Shown: positions 43,030 to 53,825, counted from the stretch's first letter. The stretch: DNA of 64,000 bases from Cyclobacteriaceae bacterium (GCA_016787725.1 JAEUTZ010000004.1:310001-374000), one strand, 5' to 3'. A program made the numbers and translations. The notes: generated from the letters alone by a model not told the origin.

Positions 43030-44613
43030 ATGACACTGGAACAAGAAATAGCCAAACGGAGAACATTTGGAATCATCAGTCACCCCGATGCAGGAAAGAC
43101 CACCCTCACCGAGAAACTACTGCTTTTTGGAGGTGCTATTCAAAAGGCAGGCGCAGTAAAGAGCTCAAAGATTAAAGATCATGCCCGCAGTGATTGGATG
43201 GAGATTGAAAAGCAGCGCGGTATCTCCGTAGCTACTTCGGTGATGGGATTTAATTACAAAGATATAAAGATCAACTTATTGGATACACCGGGTCACCAAG
43301 ACTTTGCAGAAGATACGTATCGCACGCTCACTGCCGTAGACAGCGTGATCATGGTGATCGACTGTGTAAAAGGTGTTGAAACACAAACAGAAAAACTCAT
43401 GGAAGTATGCCGGATGCGCAGCACTCCGGTATTGTGCTTTATAAATAAACTCGATCGTGAGGGTCGAGACCCCTTTGAGCTGCTGGATGAGATTGAAGAT
43501 AAATTGAATATAAAAGTGCGGCCGCTGAGTTGGCCGATCAGCATGGGTAAAACATTTAAGGGCGTGTATAACCTGTACGAAAAAACCCTGCAGTTATTTA
43601 CTCCCAGTAAAACAACCCTTGAGGAGGGCATTGAGATCTCGGATATTCAACATGAGCAATTGGATAAACTCGTGGGTGAAAACTATGCCCGGCAGTTGCG
43701 GGCGGATGTCGAATTGATTGAAGGTGTTTACCCTGAATTTGATGCGGATGATTATTTATCCGGACAGGTAGCTCCGGTGTTTTTTGGAAGTGCAGTCAAC
43801 AACTTCGGGGTAAAGGAATTGCTGGATACCTTTATCAGGATTGCTCCACCTCCCATTCCGCGCGAAACTAACGTGCGGATAATACGACCTGAAGAGAGCA
43901 AGTTCTCAGGGTTTGTGTTTAAGATACACGCTAATATGGACCCCAAGCATCGGAATCGGATTGCGTTTTTGCGAGTTTGCTCTGGCAAGTTTGAACGCGG
44001 CAGTAACTATTTGCACGTGCGGCAGGAAAAGGGAATCCGGTTTTCAAACGCGACAGCCTTTATGGCGCAAGACCGGGAAACGGTGGATGAGGCCTGGCCG
44101 GGTGATATCGTAGGATTATATGATACCGGAAACCTGAAAATCGGGGATACCCTGACCGATGGAGAAAAAGTGATCTATACCGGCATCCCCAGTTTTTCGC
44201 CCGAGATTTTTAAGGAGGTGATTAACAAGGATGCGATGAAGACGAAACAACTGGAAAAGGGCTTACTTCAGTTGATGGAGGAAGGGGTTGCGCAACTGTT
44301 TACGTATGAGTTAGGCAAGCGAAAAGTGGTTGGAGTTGTAGGGGCCCTGCAGTTTGAAGTTATTCAATTCAGATTAAAGAATGAATACAGTGCCTCGGTT
44401 GAGTTTGCCGGACAAAGTATTTACAAGGCTTGCTGGATCAGCAGTAAAGACTCGAAAAAACTTCAGGAGTTTATCGATTCGAAGCAACGCCATATTGCCC
44501 GAGATAAGGATAATAAGTTGGTATTCATGGCCGAGTCGCGTGCATGGCTGCAAATGGTGCAGGATAATTTTCCGGAAATTAACTTCCACTTCACCTCCGA
44601 GTTCAAGGAGTAG
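43030..44613 (+). CDS. prfC: Peptide chain release factor 3
   Basis: RF3 is a GTPase that ejects RF1/RF2 from the ribosome after peptide release. It has 527 residues (E. coli 529). G motifs are '[21 protein letters not shown]', '[14 protein letters not shown]', '[18 protein letters not shown]', '[13 protein letters not shown]'. The RF3-specific '[15 protein letters not shown]' end and '[21 protein letters not shown]' are present. Its stop lies 2 nt from the convergent serine hydrolase stop, without an intervening terminator. Confidence 0.96.
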   Translation: MTLEQEIAKRRTFGIISHPDAGKTTLTEKLLLFGGAIQKAGAVKSSKIKDHARSDWMEIEKQRGISVATSVMGFNYKDIKINLLDTPGHQDFAEDTYRTLTAVDSVIMVIDCVKGVETQTEKLMEVCRMRSTPVLCFINKLDREGRDPFELLDEIEDKLNIKVRPLSWPISMGKTFKGVYNLYEKTLQLFTPSKTTLEEGIEISDIQHEQLDKLVGENYARQLRADVELIEGVYPEFDADDYLSGQVAPVFFGSAVNNFGVKELLDTFIRIAPPPIPRETNVRIIRPEESKFSGFVFKIHANMDPKHRNRIAFLRVCSGKFERGSNYLHVRQEKGIRFSNATAFMAQDRETVDEAWPGDIVGLYDTGNLKIGDTLTDGEKVIYTGIPSFSPEIFKEVINKDAMKTKQLEKGLLQLMEEGVAQLFTYELGKRKVVGVVGALQFEVIQFRLKNEYSASVEFAGQSIYKACWISSKDSKKLQEFIDSKQRHIARDKDNKLVFMAESRAWLQMVQDNFPEINFHFTSEFKE

Positions 44614-44615
44614 CG

Positions 44616-45509
44616 TTACTTTTTTGCACGCGTATAATGGTACAGTAGTTCTGAAACGGTGGCCATGGCCTCCGTGCTGGCTTCCGGATCCTCCAGTTCT
44701 TTCGACAACAATACAAGCACATATTTTTTACCATCCGGAAGGAAGATGATTCCTGAGTCATGACGTACACCAGTGATTAACCCGGTTTTGTGAGCCACCT
44801 TTACGTCCTTTGGTAGTTTGGCAGGAATGATATCATTGAACTGCTGATCCAAAAGGATATCCATCATGGCCATGCTTGACTCAGAGTTTACAATTTCCTC
44901 GGAATCAATTTTTTCAAAAAGCAACATCAGGTCAAAGGCCGTTACTTGATTGTTTAATCCTGCTTCGAATGCTTTTGTGTCTTCCACACCCCGCAATATC
45001 ATGATTTTATTCGCGCCTATCGAACGCATGGTTTGTGTTACATTTTTTGCATCCACCAGGTCGACAATCAGATTGGTGGCCAGGTTGCTGCTGATGATAA
45101 TCATGTCGTACATCAACGCATAGATGGTACGCTTCTCGCCAATATGGTTGTAAATGAGAGTATCACTATCAGACTCCGGACTCAATGAGTACACACTGCC
45201 ATCAACGATGCTTTTGAATTCATTTCGAGTTATCAGGGAATCCTTTAAAGAGAACTTCCCCTCCATGGCTTGCCGGTATACCTCTGCCATAACAGGAGTT
45301 TTCATGGTGCTGGCTGCGTGAAATAGCTCATGTTCATTAATGAGGATTTCCTCATCGGTGATTAAATTTTTATAGGCAACAGCAAATGTTCCTTTTTGTT
45401 GATTCAGGAGTTGAGCGATTTGTGCGGTTATTTCTTCATGAGAAGGGTTGCTCGTACAACCGGAAAGGATGTATATCAAAACCATAATGAGACATACGCG
45501 CTGAACCAT
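44616..45509 (-). CDS. Class A beta-lactamase-like serine hydrolase, lipoprotein
   Basis: The 297-residue protein has a lipoprotein signal ('MVQRVCLIMVLIYILSGC', Cys18 in 'LSGC'). The penicilloyl-serine transferase motifs of class A beta-lactamases are all visible: 'STMK' (SxxK) in 'FHAASTMKTPVMAEVY', 'SSN' in 'IIISSNLATNLIVD', 'EAGLN' (ExxLN of the omega loop) and 'HKTGL' (KTG). The overall sequence is diverged from known lactamases, and PF13354-type proteins include enzymes of unknown substrate, so antibiotic hydrolysis cannot be claimed. No AmpR-like regulator is nearby. It is divergent from the pseudouridine synthase gene. Confidence 0.87.
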   Translation of the reverse strand: MVQRVCLIMVLIYILSGCTSNPSHEEITAQIAQLLNQQKGTFAVAYKNLITDEEILINEHELFHAASTMKTPVMAEVYRQAMEGKFSLKDSLITRNEFKSIVDGSVYSLSPESDSDTLIYNHIGEKRTIYALMYDMIIISSNLATNLIVDLVDAKNVTQTMRSIGANKIMILRGVEDTKAFEAGLNNQVTAFDLMLLFEKIDSEEIVNSESSMAMMDILLDQQFNDIIPAKLPKDVKVAHKTGLITGVRHDSGIIFLPDGKKYVLVLLSKELEDPEASTEAMATVSELLYHYTRAKK

Positions 45510-45554
45510 AACTCCTTTGAATGTTTAATTAGCGGGTCTAAATTACAGGGTTTT

Positions 45555-46232
45555 ATGATCAATCCCTTATCGGTATTATACGAAGACAACCATTTGCTGG
45601 TTCTTAACAAACCTGCAGGAATACTAGTACAGGGGGATGAAACCGGTGACAAACCTTTGGTTGAAATAGCAAAAGATTACATTAAAAATAAGTATGGGAA
45701 GCATGGAGAAGTGTTCTTGGGGGTTGTTCATCGGCTGGACAGGCCTGTAAGTGGTGTGGTCGTTTTAGCACGAACGTCAAAGGCATTGGCGAGAATGAAT
45801 GAATTGTTTCGGGAAAAGGAAATGAAGAAGACCTATTGGGCATTGGTTAATTCAAAACCACCTGCGGATTCCGGAACTCTGGTTCATTGGTTAGTGAAGG
45901 ATCCCATAAAAAATAAAACAACGGCCTATCCACGCGAGTATCCGGGTGGGTTGCGTTCAGAATTAACGTATCAACTCCTTAGCCAACGCGAGGGTTTCCA
46001 TTTGGTAGAGGTGAAGCCAGTTACAGGGAGGTCGCATCAAATCCGGGTGCAATTAGCCAGCATGCATTGTGTAATTGTGGGCGATGTGAAGTATGGATAT
46101 CAACAACCTTTGGAAGATGGAAGCATAGCGCTGCATGCCCGTCAGTTAGAGTTCATCCATCCTGTAAAAAAAACATCGATAGCCATCTCTGCGGACCTGC
46201 CAAAAAATGACGTCTGGCGGCATTTTTCGTAA
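45555..46232 (+). CDS. RluA-family RNA pseudouridine synthase
   Basis: It converts uridine to pseudouridine in rRNA or tRNA. The start chosen is ATG 45555 ('MINPLSVLYEDNHLLVLNKPAG'), giving 225 residues; the frame is open further upstream but lacks family similarity and overlaps the divergent gene. The catalytic Asp lies in 'GVVHRLDRPVSGVVVLART', the RluA signature with Pro in place of Thr. Other motifs are 'KTYWALV' and 'VEVKPVTGRSHQIRVQLASMHCVIVGDVKYG'. There is no S4 domain. The target site cannot be read from the sequence. The next gene starts 36 nt downstream. Confidence 0.92.
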   Translation: MINPLSVLYEDNHLLVLNKPAGILVQGDETGDKPLVEIAKDYIKNKYGKHGEVFLGVVHRLDRPVSGVVVLARTSKALARMNELFREKEMKKTYWALVNSKPPADSGTLVHWLVKDPIKNKTTAYPREYPGGLRSELTYQLLSQREGFHLVEVKPVTGRSHQIRVQLASMHCVIVGDVKYGYQQPLEDGSIALHARQLEFIHPVKKTSIAISADLPKNDVWRHFS

Positions 46233-46267
46233 TGTTGCTTTGTTATCTTCACGCCCAATTAGTATGC

Positions 46268-46567
46268 ATGAGTTGGTTAAATAAGCTGCAGTCGCGGTGG
46301 CAGGTTAAGAGCTTGCGGCAGGTAATTGTAATTCTGGTTGTATTTGCCTGCACCGGATTTACTGTATTACTGATTAAAAGACCCTTGTTTGAGTATTGGT
46401 TTCCCACCGGAGACAAGCCCGTGTGGGCAAGTATACTGTATTGGATTTTGATTTTCCCGATATATAATGTGTTCCTTTTATTCTATGGGTTTATTTTTGG
46501 TCAGTTTCGTTTTTTTTGGGATTTTGAGAAGAAGTTCTTTAATCGAATGACTAACTTTAAAAAGTAA
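46268..46567 (+). CDS. Small membrane protein ending in FGQFRFFWDFEKK motif
   Basis: This 99-residue protein starts at ATG 46268 ('MSWLNKLQSRWQVKSLRQVIV'). Two predicted transmembrane helices cover about residues 18-38 ('QVIVILVVFACTGFTVLLI') and 56-75 ('ILYWILIFPIYNVFLLFYG'). 'FGQFRFFWDFEKKFFNRM' at the C-terminus is the most distinctive part. I associate this with a small Bacteroidota family (possibly DUF6787), but that assignment is from memory. It lies between the pseudouridine synthase and a lipoprotein gene on the same strand. Confidence 0.7.
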   Translation: MSWLNKLQSRWQVKSLRQVIVILVVFACTGFTVLLIKRPLFEYWFPTGDKPVWASILYWILIFPIYNVFLLFYGFIFGQFRFFWDFEKKFFNRMTNFKK

Positions 46568-46585
46568 ACAAAAACCAACTACACT

Positions 46586-47095
46586 ATGAAGAAGATTTTT
46601 TACGTTTTGTCGGCACTTATGGTGGTAGCGTGTTCAAGCCCGAAATACACGGCCAGCTTTAATCAGTATGATCCGCAAGTCAATTATCATCCGTTGAAAA
46701 AGGTAACTTTGGAGAACCAGTCGCAATCGGTTAGTCCTGAAGAAGTTCAGGTGCCGGTATTAGCTAGTACCTCCAATACGCCAGCAGAGATCAAATCTGA
46801 AAAGCCGGTTGAAGTACGAAAGACGTATGTTCAAATGAATAAAGTGGAGCGCAAGGCACTTAGAAATCAATTGCGTTCTGATATTAGAACCTACGTGAAA
46901 GCGCAGAAAGCCAACTTGGGTCTTGAATCGGTAAGCGCTACAAAGGCTCTTGATAATGACCTTAAGCTGGCGGCAATCTTTGGTGCAGTGGGTATAGTTG
47001 CATTGATTATCGGTGGAGATGTATTTTGGATTATTGGCGGTGTAGCAATGATCATTGGAGTGGTCTTTTTTGTCAAATGGCTGGTCAGACAATAA
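46586..47095 (+). CDS. Hypothetical lipoprotein with C-terminal membrane segments
   Basis: The 169-residue protein has a lipobox 'MVVAC' (Cys16) after a short signal ('MKKIFYVLSALMVVACSSP'). A polar region (about 20-85) follows, then a basic helix ('NKVERKALRNQLRSDIRTYVKAQKA'). The C-terminus has two hydrophobic helices ('LAAIFGAVGIVALIIGG' and 'VFWIIGGVAMIIGVVFFVKWLV'). The combination of N-terminal lipidation with two closing helices occurs in small Bacteroidota envelope proteins, but I recognise no defined function. It starts 18 nt after the previous gene and ends in a bidirectional terminator. Confidence 0.72.
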   Translation: MKKIFYVLSALMVVACSSPKYTASFNQYDPQVNYHPLKKVTLENQSQSVSPEEVQVPVLASTSNTPAEIKSEKPVEVRKTYVQMNKVERKALRNQLRSDIRTYVKAQKANLGLESVSATKALDNDLKLAAIFGAVGIVALIIGGDVFWIIGGVAMIIGVVFFVKWLVRQ

Positions 47096-47113
47096 CAAAT
47101 GAGGTGGAGTAAT

Positions 47114-47151
47114 AAAAAAAGACCTGGTTCATTGAACCAGGCCTTTTTTTT
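47114..47151. terminator. Bidirectional intrinsic terminator
   Basis: A7 then GACCTGGTT-CATTG-AACCAGGCC then T8. It lies between the convergent lipoprotein gene and atpC and can end both transcripts. Confidence 0.87.
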
Positions 47152-47165
47152 GGCTTGAGTTGGTT

Positions 47166-47411
47166 TTAGTCTTTCAATCCATCAGCCAAGAGAATAACCT
47201 TGTTTTTGAGAACTTCAACTACACCCCCTGTGATTTGAATTCGTTCGGACAGTTCTTTGGATTTGTATTCCACAACGCCCTCTTTCAATAAACTTACCAG
47301 CGGGGCGTGGTCATTCAGTATCTGAAACGACCCATCTTCCCCCGGAAATGTAGCGATTGCTACTTCCCCTTCGAAGATCTTTTTTTCCGGAGTAATTATT
47401 TCAAGTTGCAT
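47166..47411 (-). CDS. atpC: F0F1 ATP synthase subunit epsilon (short form)
   Basis: Epsilon couples the gamma shaft to the c-ring. The 81 residues cover only the N-terminal beta-sandwich: 'MQLEIITPEKKIFEGEVAIATFPGEDGSFQILNDHAPLVSLLKEG', then 'ITGGVVEVLKNKVILLAD'. The C-terminal helical hairpin of E. coli epsilon (about 139 residues in all), which inhibits ATP hydrolysis, is absent. The short form is common in Bacteroidota. It starts 5 nt after atpD. Confidence 0.95.
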   Translation of the reverse strand: MQLEIITPEKKIFEGEVAIATFPGEDGSFQILNDHAPLVSLLKEGVVEYKSKELSERIQITGGVVEVLKNKVILLADGLKD

Positions 47412-47416
47412 ACAGC

Positions 47417-48928
<1,512 letters not shown>

Positions 48929-48993
48929 CTATTAGAATTTTGTGATGGTTATGAGTTGAGGATAAAGCCGCTTGGGGCCTAAAAATCCGGACG

Positions 48994-49023
48994 CAAAAGT
49001 AGTTTTTTGCGGGGTTAATACAA
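48994..49023 (-). promoter_or_regulatory. Bacteroidota-type promoter for atpD-atpC
   Basis: Minus-strand TTG, exactly 19 nt, TACTTTTG: full match to TTG-N19-TAnnTTTG. The -7 box ends 68 nt before the atpD ATG. Confidence 0.8.
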
Positions 49024-49125
49024 ACTAGGAACTGTGTTTTATTAACACGTGGGAAGGTCTTTCATACCTCTTTCATACTATTGATATTCAGTTAGTTAGT
49101 GGTGATCGTTTACTCACCACGGTTC

Positions 49126-50340
49126 TTAACTGCTTTTTAATTCAATTCGAAACGTTGTGCCTTGATTTTCCTCTGAAGATTTTACAAAAATTTTCCCTTC
49201 GTGATACATTTCAATGATTCGTTTGGCCAGGGCCAAACCCAGGCCCCAACCCCTTTTTTTGGTAGTAAACCCGGGTTTAAACACATTGGGAAACATGGTT
49301 TTTGGAATACCTTTTCCGGTATCTGAGATATCGACAAAAACCTTTCGGTCGCTGCCCCGCAATATTTTAATGGCAATGGTGCCCGTGCTCCCCATTGCAT
49401 CCACAGAATTTTTGCACAGATTTTCAATCACCCATTCGAATAAAGGGGCGTGAACCTTCGCGTGGATTTTTTCAGAGAGGGTGTAGACTTCGAAATTAAT
49501 TTTCGAAGAAACACGGGGTTGAAGATAACCTACCACATTGTTTACCAGGTGAAACACATTTTCGTCTTTCAATACCGGAGTTGAACCGATGCTGGAGAAT
49601 CGCTCCGTTACGACCCGTAACTTGCGGATATCTTTATCCAGTTCATCAACAATGCCTTTGTTTTTGATATCGGGATCATCGCGCAACACCTCCACCCAGG
49701 CCATGAGTGAGGAGAGGGGGGTGCCCAATTGATGGGCTGTTTCTTTTGCAAGCCCCACCCAAACCTGGTTTTGTTCGGCTGTTCGCGAGTAGTTAAATGC
49801 CAGATAGGAGATAAAACCAAAGATGGCTAATACGGAGAGCTGAATGTAGGGGAAGGCGATTAACTGTGTTAACAAGAATGAGTTTTCGTAATAAACATAT
49901 TGCTTCCCAAACACTTCACCGGTGCTGTCATCGCGCAGAACGATCTCTATGGGATCATAAGATTCTTTCATTCGGTTAATCTCCTTTCGAAGAAATTCAT
50001 TTTTTCTTTCCTGCGGCCAACCTGGATTGATATCAATGTTGGCATATTGATATTCGTTGTCTTTGGTGAGCCAGATTACTGGAACTGATTTATTCTTAAA
50101 CAGAATTTCATCGGTAATAAAAACGATGTTTCCATCATCATTCATCAGCGTATACTCAAGGGCTTTGGCAAACAACTCCACTTGTTGTTTTTCCCGTTCC
50201 TTCAGCTGGTTTACTAAAATGCTAGTGTAGTAGATTGATCCAGCACTGATTAAAACCGAAACGGCCAGGATGATCCACTTCAACTTGGTGTTGTCGCGGT
50301 AGAAGTCCATGGAAGCCGGGAGCTGATTCTTTTTAGCCAT
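49126..50340 (-). CDS. Membrane sensor histidine kinase (orphan)
   Basis: This 404-residue protein has two transmembrane helices ('WIILAVSVLISAGSIYYTSIL', about 22-42, and 'IQLSVLAIFGFISYLAF', about 166-182). They flank a roughly 120-residue periplasmic sensor domain. The H box is 'GLAKETAHQLGTPLSSLMAWVE', His203. The ATPase domain has the N box 'NLCKNSVDAM', G1 'DTGKGIP' and G2 'GWGLGLALAKRIIEMYHEGKIFV'. No response regulator gene is adjacent, so the partner is elsewhere. The signal is unknown. A terminator separates it from the ABC operon upstream. Confidence 0.92.
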   Translation of the reverse strand: MAKKNQLPASMDFYRDNTKLKWIILAVSVLISAGSIYYTSILVNQLKEREKQQVELFAKALEYTLMNDDGNIVFITDEILFKNKSVPVIWLTKDNEYQYANIDINPGWPQERKNEFLRKEINRMKESYDPIEIVLRDDSTGEVFGKQYVYYENSFLLTQLIAFPYIQLSVLAIFGFISYLAFNYSRTAEQNQVWVGLAKETAHQLGTPLSSLMAWVEVLRDDPDIKNKGIVDELDKDIRKLRVVTERFSSIGSTPVLKDENVFHLVNNVVGYLQPRVSSKINFEVYTLSEKIHAKVHAPLFEWVIENLCKNSVDAMGSTGTIAIKILRGSDRKVFVDISDTGKGIPKTMFPNVFKPGFTTKKRGWGLGLALAKRIIEMYHEGKIFVKSSEENQGTTFRIELKSS

Positions 50341-50358
50341 TGCTGCTTGGAAATTAAA

Positions 50359-50385
50359 TAAAAAAAACCGGACTGCTGGATCCGG
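50359..50385 (-). terminator. Intrinsic terminator after ABC permease gene
   Basis: CCGGA pairs with TCCGG over an 8-nt loop, extended by A-T pairs, followed on the minus strand by TTTTTTTTATTT. It lies between the permease stop (50413) and the histidine kinase start (50340). Confidence 0.75.
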
Positions 50386-50412
50386 CTTTTAATGTCTGAA
50401 GGATCTATGAAT

Positions 50413-51744
50413 TTATCCTTTTAACATGAACCATTTGGCTAGAACCTTATAACTTACTTTCGTTCCCGTCATCAATATTCCAACGCGGTAAATCCTTCCC
50501 GCGATCCAGGTGGTTAGCAAAAACCCGCCAATCAACAGAACAATAGAAAGTGCTAATTGCCAGTCAGGCACGCCAAAGGCGATGCGCCCTACCATGGCTA
50601 CGGGCGAGGTAAAAGGAATGATGGAAAGCCAGAAACTTACAGGCCCATGAGGATCCCGTAAGATGAACATGAATAACCCCAGGTACCCGATCAATAAAGG
50701 TAACGTGACTGGAAATTGAAATTGTTGGGCTTCCTGCTGCGAGTCGACTGCGGAGCCTACGGCCGCAAACAAAGCACCGTATAACAGATATCCGCCCAGG
50801 AAGTAGAAAACAAATACCACCGCAATTTTTCCAAAAGGCACCTCGCCTAGGTTGGCTAAAAATTCTGCTGCCTTGTTGTTCTGTGTATTCATTGCATCTT
50901 TAACTTCAGGGTCACTGGCAAATGATTTTGATACTTGCTCCATCGCTTGCTTTTGTGGCATCTTCAATCCAAGAAAGGCAAGGGCGCCTGAGGAAAGAAC
51001 GGAGATCAAAATAATCCAGATCGTAAATTGCAGTAAGCCAACTGCAGCAATTCCGATAATTTTGCCGAGCATGAGCTGAAATGGCTTTACGGAGGAAACG
51101 ATGACTTCTACAATTTTCGAAGTTTTCTCATCAATTACACCCTGCATGATTTGAATTCCATAAATCAACACAAACATGTAGATGAGAATACCCAACCCAA
51201 AGCCGAGACCATATAAAAGACCTGAGCTGCTGGATTTTTCTTCACCTGACTCGGTTAGATTAAATTGCTTTAAACTCACCTGGGGCCGTAAGCTTTTTAG
51301 AATGGATTCGTCAATGTTGTACTCTTTCAATTTCAGGTCGTGGATCTGCGTCTCAATTAACGACTCCAGGTCGCCAACCTTTTCAATACTTGGATTCTCT
51401 TTGGTATAGATGGCAACCCCTTCCGGCTTGTTGATGTCGAAAGCCGGGATATACAACAAAGCAAAATCATCTGTCTCGTTGTATGCTTTTTTAGCTTGCT
51501 CCAACGACATATCGAGCAGGATAAAGTTGAATCGCTTCGTGTTTTCAAATTTGAAAAGCTTACTTTCATCAATCACCTGAACGTTTTCGGGTTTCGCTGA
51601 CTCTGCTTCTTTATAAGCGATATACCCTAACCCACCAATAATAACCGGAAAAATAAGTGGTACTAGTATTGTGGCGATGAGAAATGATTTTTTTTGAACC
51701 CGATTCAAAAACTCACGCTGTATGATTAACCAAATTTTATTCAT
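50413..51744 (-). CDS. ABC-2 type transporter permease (NatB-like)
   Basis: This 443-residue permease has an N-terminal helix ('SFLIATILVPLIFPVIIGGLGYIAY', about 20-45), a large extracytoplasmic domain (about 46-175), then about six helices ('LLYGLGFGLGILIYMFVLIYGI', 'IIGIAAVGLLQFTIWIILISVL', 'IAVVFVFYFLGGYLLYGALF', and so on). Two features are typical of NatB/YhaP-type exporters: 'IMQGVIDEKTSKIVEVIVSSVKPFQLMLGKI' and 'PLLIGYLGLFMFILRDPHGPVSFWLSIIPFTSPVAM'. It starts 17 nt after the ATPase gene. The pair is probably an exporter of Na+ or another solute; the substrate is uncertain. Confidence 0.9.
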   Translation of the reverse strand: MNKIWLIIQREFLNRVQKKSFLIATILVPLIFPVIIGGLGYIAYKEAESAKPENVQVIDESKLFKFENTKRFNFILLDMSLEQAKKAYNETDDFALLYIPAFDINKPEGVAIYTKENPSIEKVGDLESLIETQIHDLKLKEYNIDESILKSLRPQVSLKQFNLTESGEEKSSSSGLLYGLGFGLGILIYMFVLIYGIQIMQGVIDEKTSKIVEVIVSSVKPFQLMLGKIIGIAAVGLLQFTIWIILISVLSSGALAFLGLKMPQKQAMEQVSKSFASDPEVKDAMNTQNNKAAEFLANLGEVPFGKIAVVFVFYFLGGYLLYGALFAAVGSAVDSQQEAQQFQFPVTLPLLIGYLGLFMFILRDPHGPVSFWLSIIPFTSPVAMVGRIAFGVPDWQLALSIVLLIGGFLLTTWIAGRIYRVGILMTGTKVSYKVLAKWFMLKG

Positions 51745-51761
51745 AAGACTGTCGATAATGA

Positions 51762-52706
51762 TTAAGCTTCCTGTAAATGTTTCTTAAGCGATTCATCACC
51801 TTCCCCTTTCACAAGACTGATGAAGATATCAGCCATGCTGGGTACCACCTCCTGAAAGCTGTGTACCTCAGCAATGTCAATCAGATCCCGAATTACCTGG
51901 TTCCCCTGAATTCCAGTTTGAGCTTTTAGTGTGGTGGAGAATAATCCTTCTTCCAACGGCACTTGCCGTACCAGTTCATAACGATCCATTGGGAGCGTAA
52001 AATGATTACCCCGGTGTTCAACTACGAAGGTATTTGATTTGTATTGGGCTTTTACTTGTTTTTTAGGTCCCTCCAGAATTTTTTTGGATTTGTTAATTAA
52101 GGCAATGTGATCGCACAGGGATTCAACGGTTTCCATCCGGTGCGTTGAGAAAATAATTGTACTGCCGTTCTCCTTCAGCTCCAGAATTTTTTCGGTAATC
52201 AATTGCGCATTGACTGGATCAAAACCAGAGAACGGCTCATCCAGAATGATCAATTTTGGTTCATGCATTACCGTACTGATAAACTGCACCTTTTGCGCCA
52301 TCCCTTTCGAAAGATCCTCCACCTTTTTGTGCCACCAGTCGCGAATCTCGAATTTATCCAACCAGATTTTGATGCGGTCTAGGGCTTCTTTTCTGCTGAG
52401 CCCTTTAAGTTGAGCCAGGTAAAGAAGTTGCTCGCCCACTTTCATTTTCTTATAAAGGCCCCGCTCTTCAGGCAGATATCCAATGATCTCGATATGCTTT
52501 TCCTGCAAAGGCTCTCCAAAAATTTCAATCTCGCCTTCATCGCGATTAATGATTTGATTGATGATGCGGATAAGGGTTGTCTTACCGGCACCATTGGGTC
52601 CTAACAACCCATAGATGGTGCGTTCGGGGATCGTTATACTGATTTGATCCAAGGCAGTGTGATTGGCGTACCGTTTTGTTACACCACGAGTGATTAAAGC
52701 GTTCAC
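51762..52706 (-). CDS. ABC transporter ATP-binding protein (NatA-like)
   Basis: This 314-residue cytoplasmic ATPase pairs with the permease 17 nt downstream. It has Walker A 'GLLGPNGAGKTTLIRIINQ', signature 'VEDLSKGMAQKVQFISTV', Walker B 'LIILDEPFSGFDPVNAQ', switch His in 'IIFSTHRMETVESLCDHIALI' and a C-terminal DUF4162 region ('FTLPMDRYELVRQVPLEEGLF'). The start codon is GTG at 52706; no ATG precedes the conserved N-terminus. A TATTTTTG -7-like element is on the minus strand at 52738-52745, without a clear TTG. Confidence 0.92.
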   Translation of the reverse strand: MNALITRGVTKRYANHTALDQISITIPERTIYGLLGPNGAGKTTLIRIINQIINRDEGEIEIFGEPLQEKHIEIIGYLPEERGLYKKMKVGEQLLYLAQLKGLSRKEALDRIKIWLDKFEIRDWWHKKVEDLSKGMAQKVQFISTVMHEPKLIILDEPFSGFDPVNAQLITEKILELKENGSTIIFSTHRMETVESLCDHIALINKSKKILEGPKKQVKAQYKSNTFVVEHRGNHFTLPMDRYELVRQVPLEEGLFSTTLKAQTGIQGNQVIRDLIDIAEVHSFQEVVPSMADIFISLVKGEGDESLKKHLQEA

Positions 52707-52811
52707 AGAGGTATTCTGGTTAGTTAATGTTTAGTAACAAAAATAACAATAGAATTACAGTACCCCAGTATTAATTCGGGTACATCCATTCACAAAATCA
52801 AAAAAGTGAGA

Positions 52812-53702
52812 TTATTTTTCGCGGAAAACAATTTTGCCCATAGAAACATCGAGGTCGAAAACGAGGGCGTTCTTACTGTCTTTTGAATACGCAGCATTGG
52901 CGAAGCGATTTTGACCAATTTTCTTTAAACTGTTTGACAATTGCAGGCTGCACAACCATGAATCGTTAATCGTAACGAGCACGGGAACTTCGGCATCCGG
53001 AAGTTGGATGATCAAATTGCCGGCACCAACACTGCCAATAATGTGATTGCTGATGGTGGGCCGGTTGCTAAAATCAAGCATCATGTTGCCAAAACCAACA
53101 TCGGCCACCACTACTTTCGAGCGAGCCAAATTCAGTTGACGGGCATGCAACGACCCCATATCGACTTTTACCAGGAAGGTATCCATGTTGATCTTGTTCT
53201 CTAACCCAGATCCGTAACCGATATTCACATCAGCACTGCCTGTGTTGATTTTGAGTTTTTGTATGGTGAGACCGGATAAATCGATGTTGGCATTCCCTAA
53301 TCCGTAATCTAAGTCCAACGAATACGGGGTGGATTCCGTAAGGTATACTTTCCAGAATTTATCAGTAGGTCGTTCTTCGGCTCCAAACACCTGAATGGAA
53401 ATTTTTTGACTTACCCCCCGCTGGCTTTCTTGTTCCAGGGCCAGGTTAACCGTACACGTCTCACCCTTCCTTTCGTTGCTGAAAGAGTGTGTATATTCTT
53501 CAATATTCTGATTGCTGTAAATGGTGAGGATGTCTTCGTTTTGGGAAGGTCGGATAAAGCAATTACCGGTTTTTGCTTTGAGTTTGAGTTCTACCTGCTT
53601 GCAATCAGGAGATTTGTCAACAGAAAACTGCTTTTTGACTTGCCCCTGTACTCCCGCGGCAACTCCACTTATCAATACGACCGAAACAATCAATCTCCGC
53701 AT
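52812..53702 (-). CDS. Exported beta-rich protein (LiaF/DUF4097-like repeats)
   Basis: This 296-residue protein has a signal peptide ('MRRLIVSVVLISGVAAGVQG'). The C-terminal half consists of short repeating beta-strands: 'YGLGNANIDLSGLTIQKLKINTGSADVNIGYG', then 'VKVDMGSLHARQLNLARSKVVVADVGFGNMMLDFS', then 'IGSVGAGNLIIQLPDAEVPV'. This pattern is like LiaF/DUF4097 'toast-rack' domains of envelope stress and adhesin-like proteins. I recognise no exact family. It is a single gene between the ABC operon and dnaJ. Confidence 0.65.
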   Translation of the reverse strand: MRRLIVSVVLISGVAAGVQGQVKKQFSVDKSPDCKQVELKLKAKTGNCFIRPSQNEDILTIYSNQNIEEYTHSFSNERKGETCTVNLALEQESQRGVSQKISIQVFGAEERPTDKFWKVYLTESTPYSLDLDYGLGNANIDLSGLTIQKLKINTGSADVNIGYGSGLENKINMDTFLVKVDMGSLHARQLNLARSKVVVADVGFGNMMLDFSNRPTISNHIIGSVGAGNLIIQLPDAEVPVLVTINDSWLCSLQLSNSLKKIGQNRFANAAYSKDSKNALVFDLDVSMGKIVFREK

Positions 53703-53790
53703 GTCAGTTCTTACGCGTTAGTTCAGGTTAATGTTACTTCAATGTAAGAAAGGCCACCTTTTAGCAACTTAATCGTAATGGATTGGTCAC

Positions 53791-53825
53791 AAAAAAATAA
53801 CCCGTAATAGAACTTATACGGGTTA
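53791..53825 (-). terminator. Intrinsic terminator after dnaJ
   Basis: TAACCCGTA pairs with TACGGGTTA, a 9-bp stem with a 10-nt loop, followed on the minus strand by TTTTTTTG. It lies 40 nt past the dnaJ stop. Confidence 0.85.

Noticed and set aside
45396-45554. N-terminal extension of the pseudouridine synthase to 45396
   Set aside because: The extra 53 codons overlap the divergent lipoprotein gene and show no family similarity; ATG 45555 starts exactly at the conserved region.
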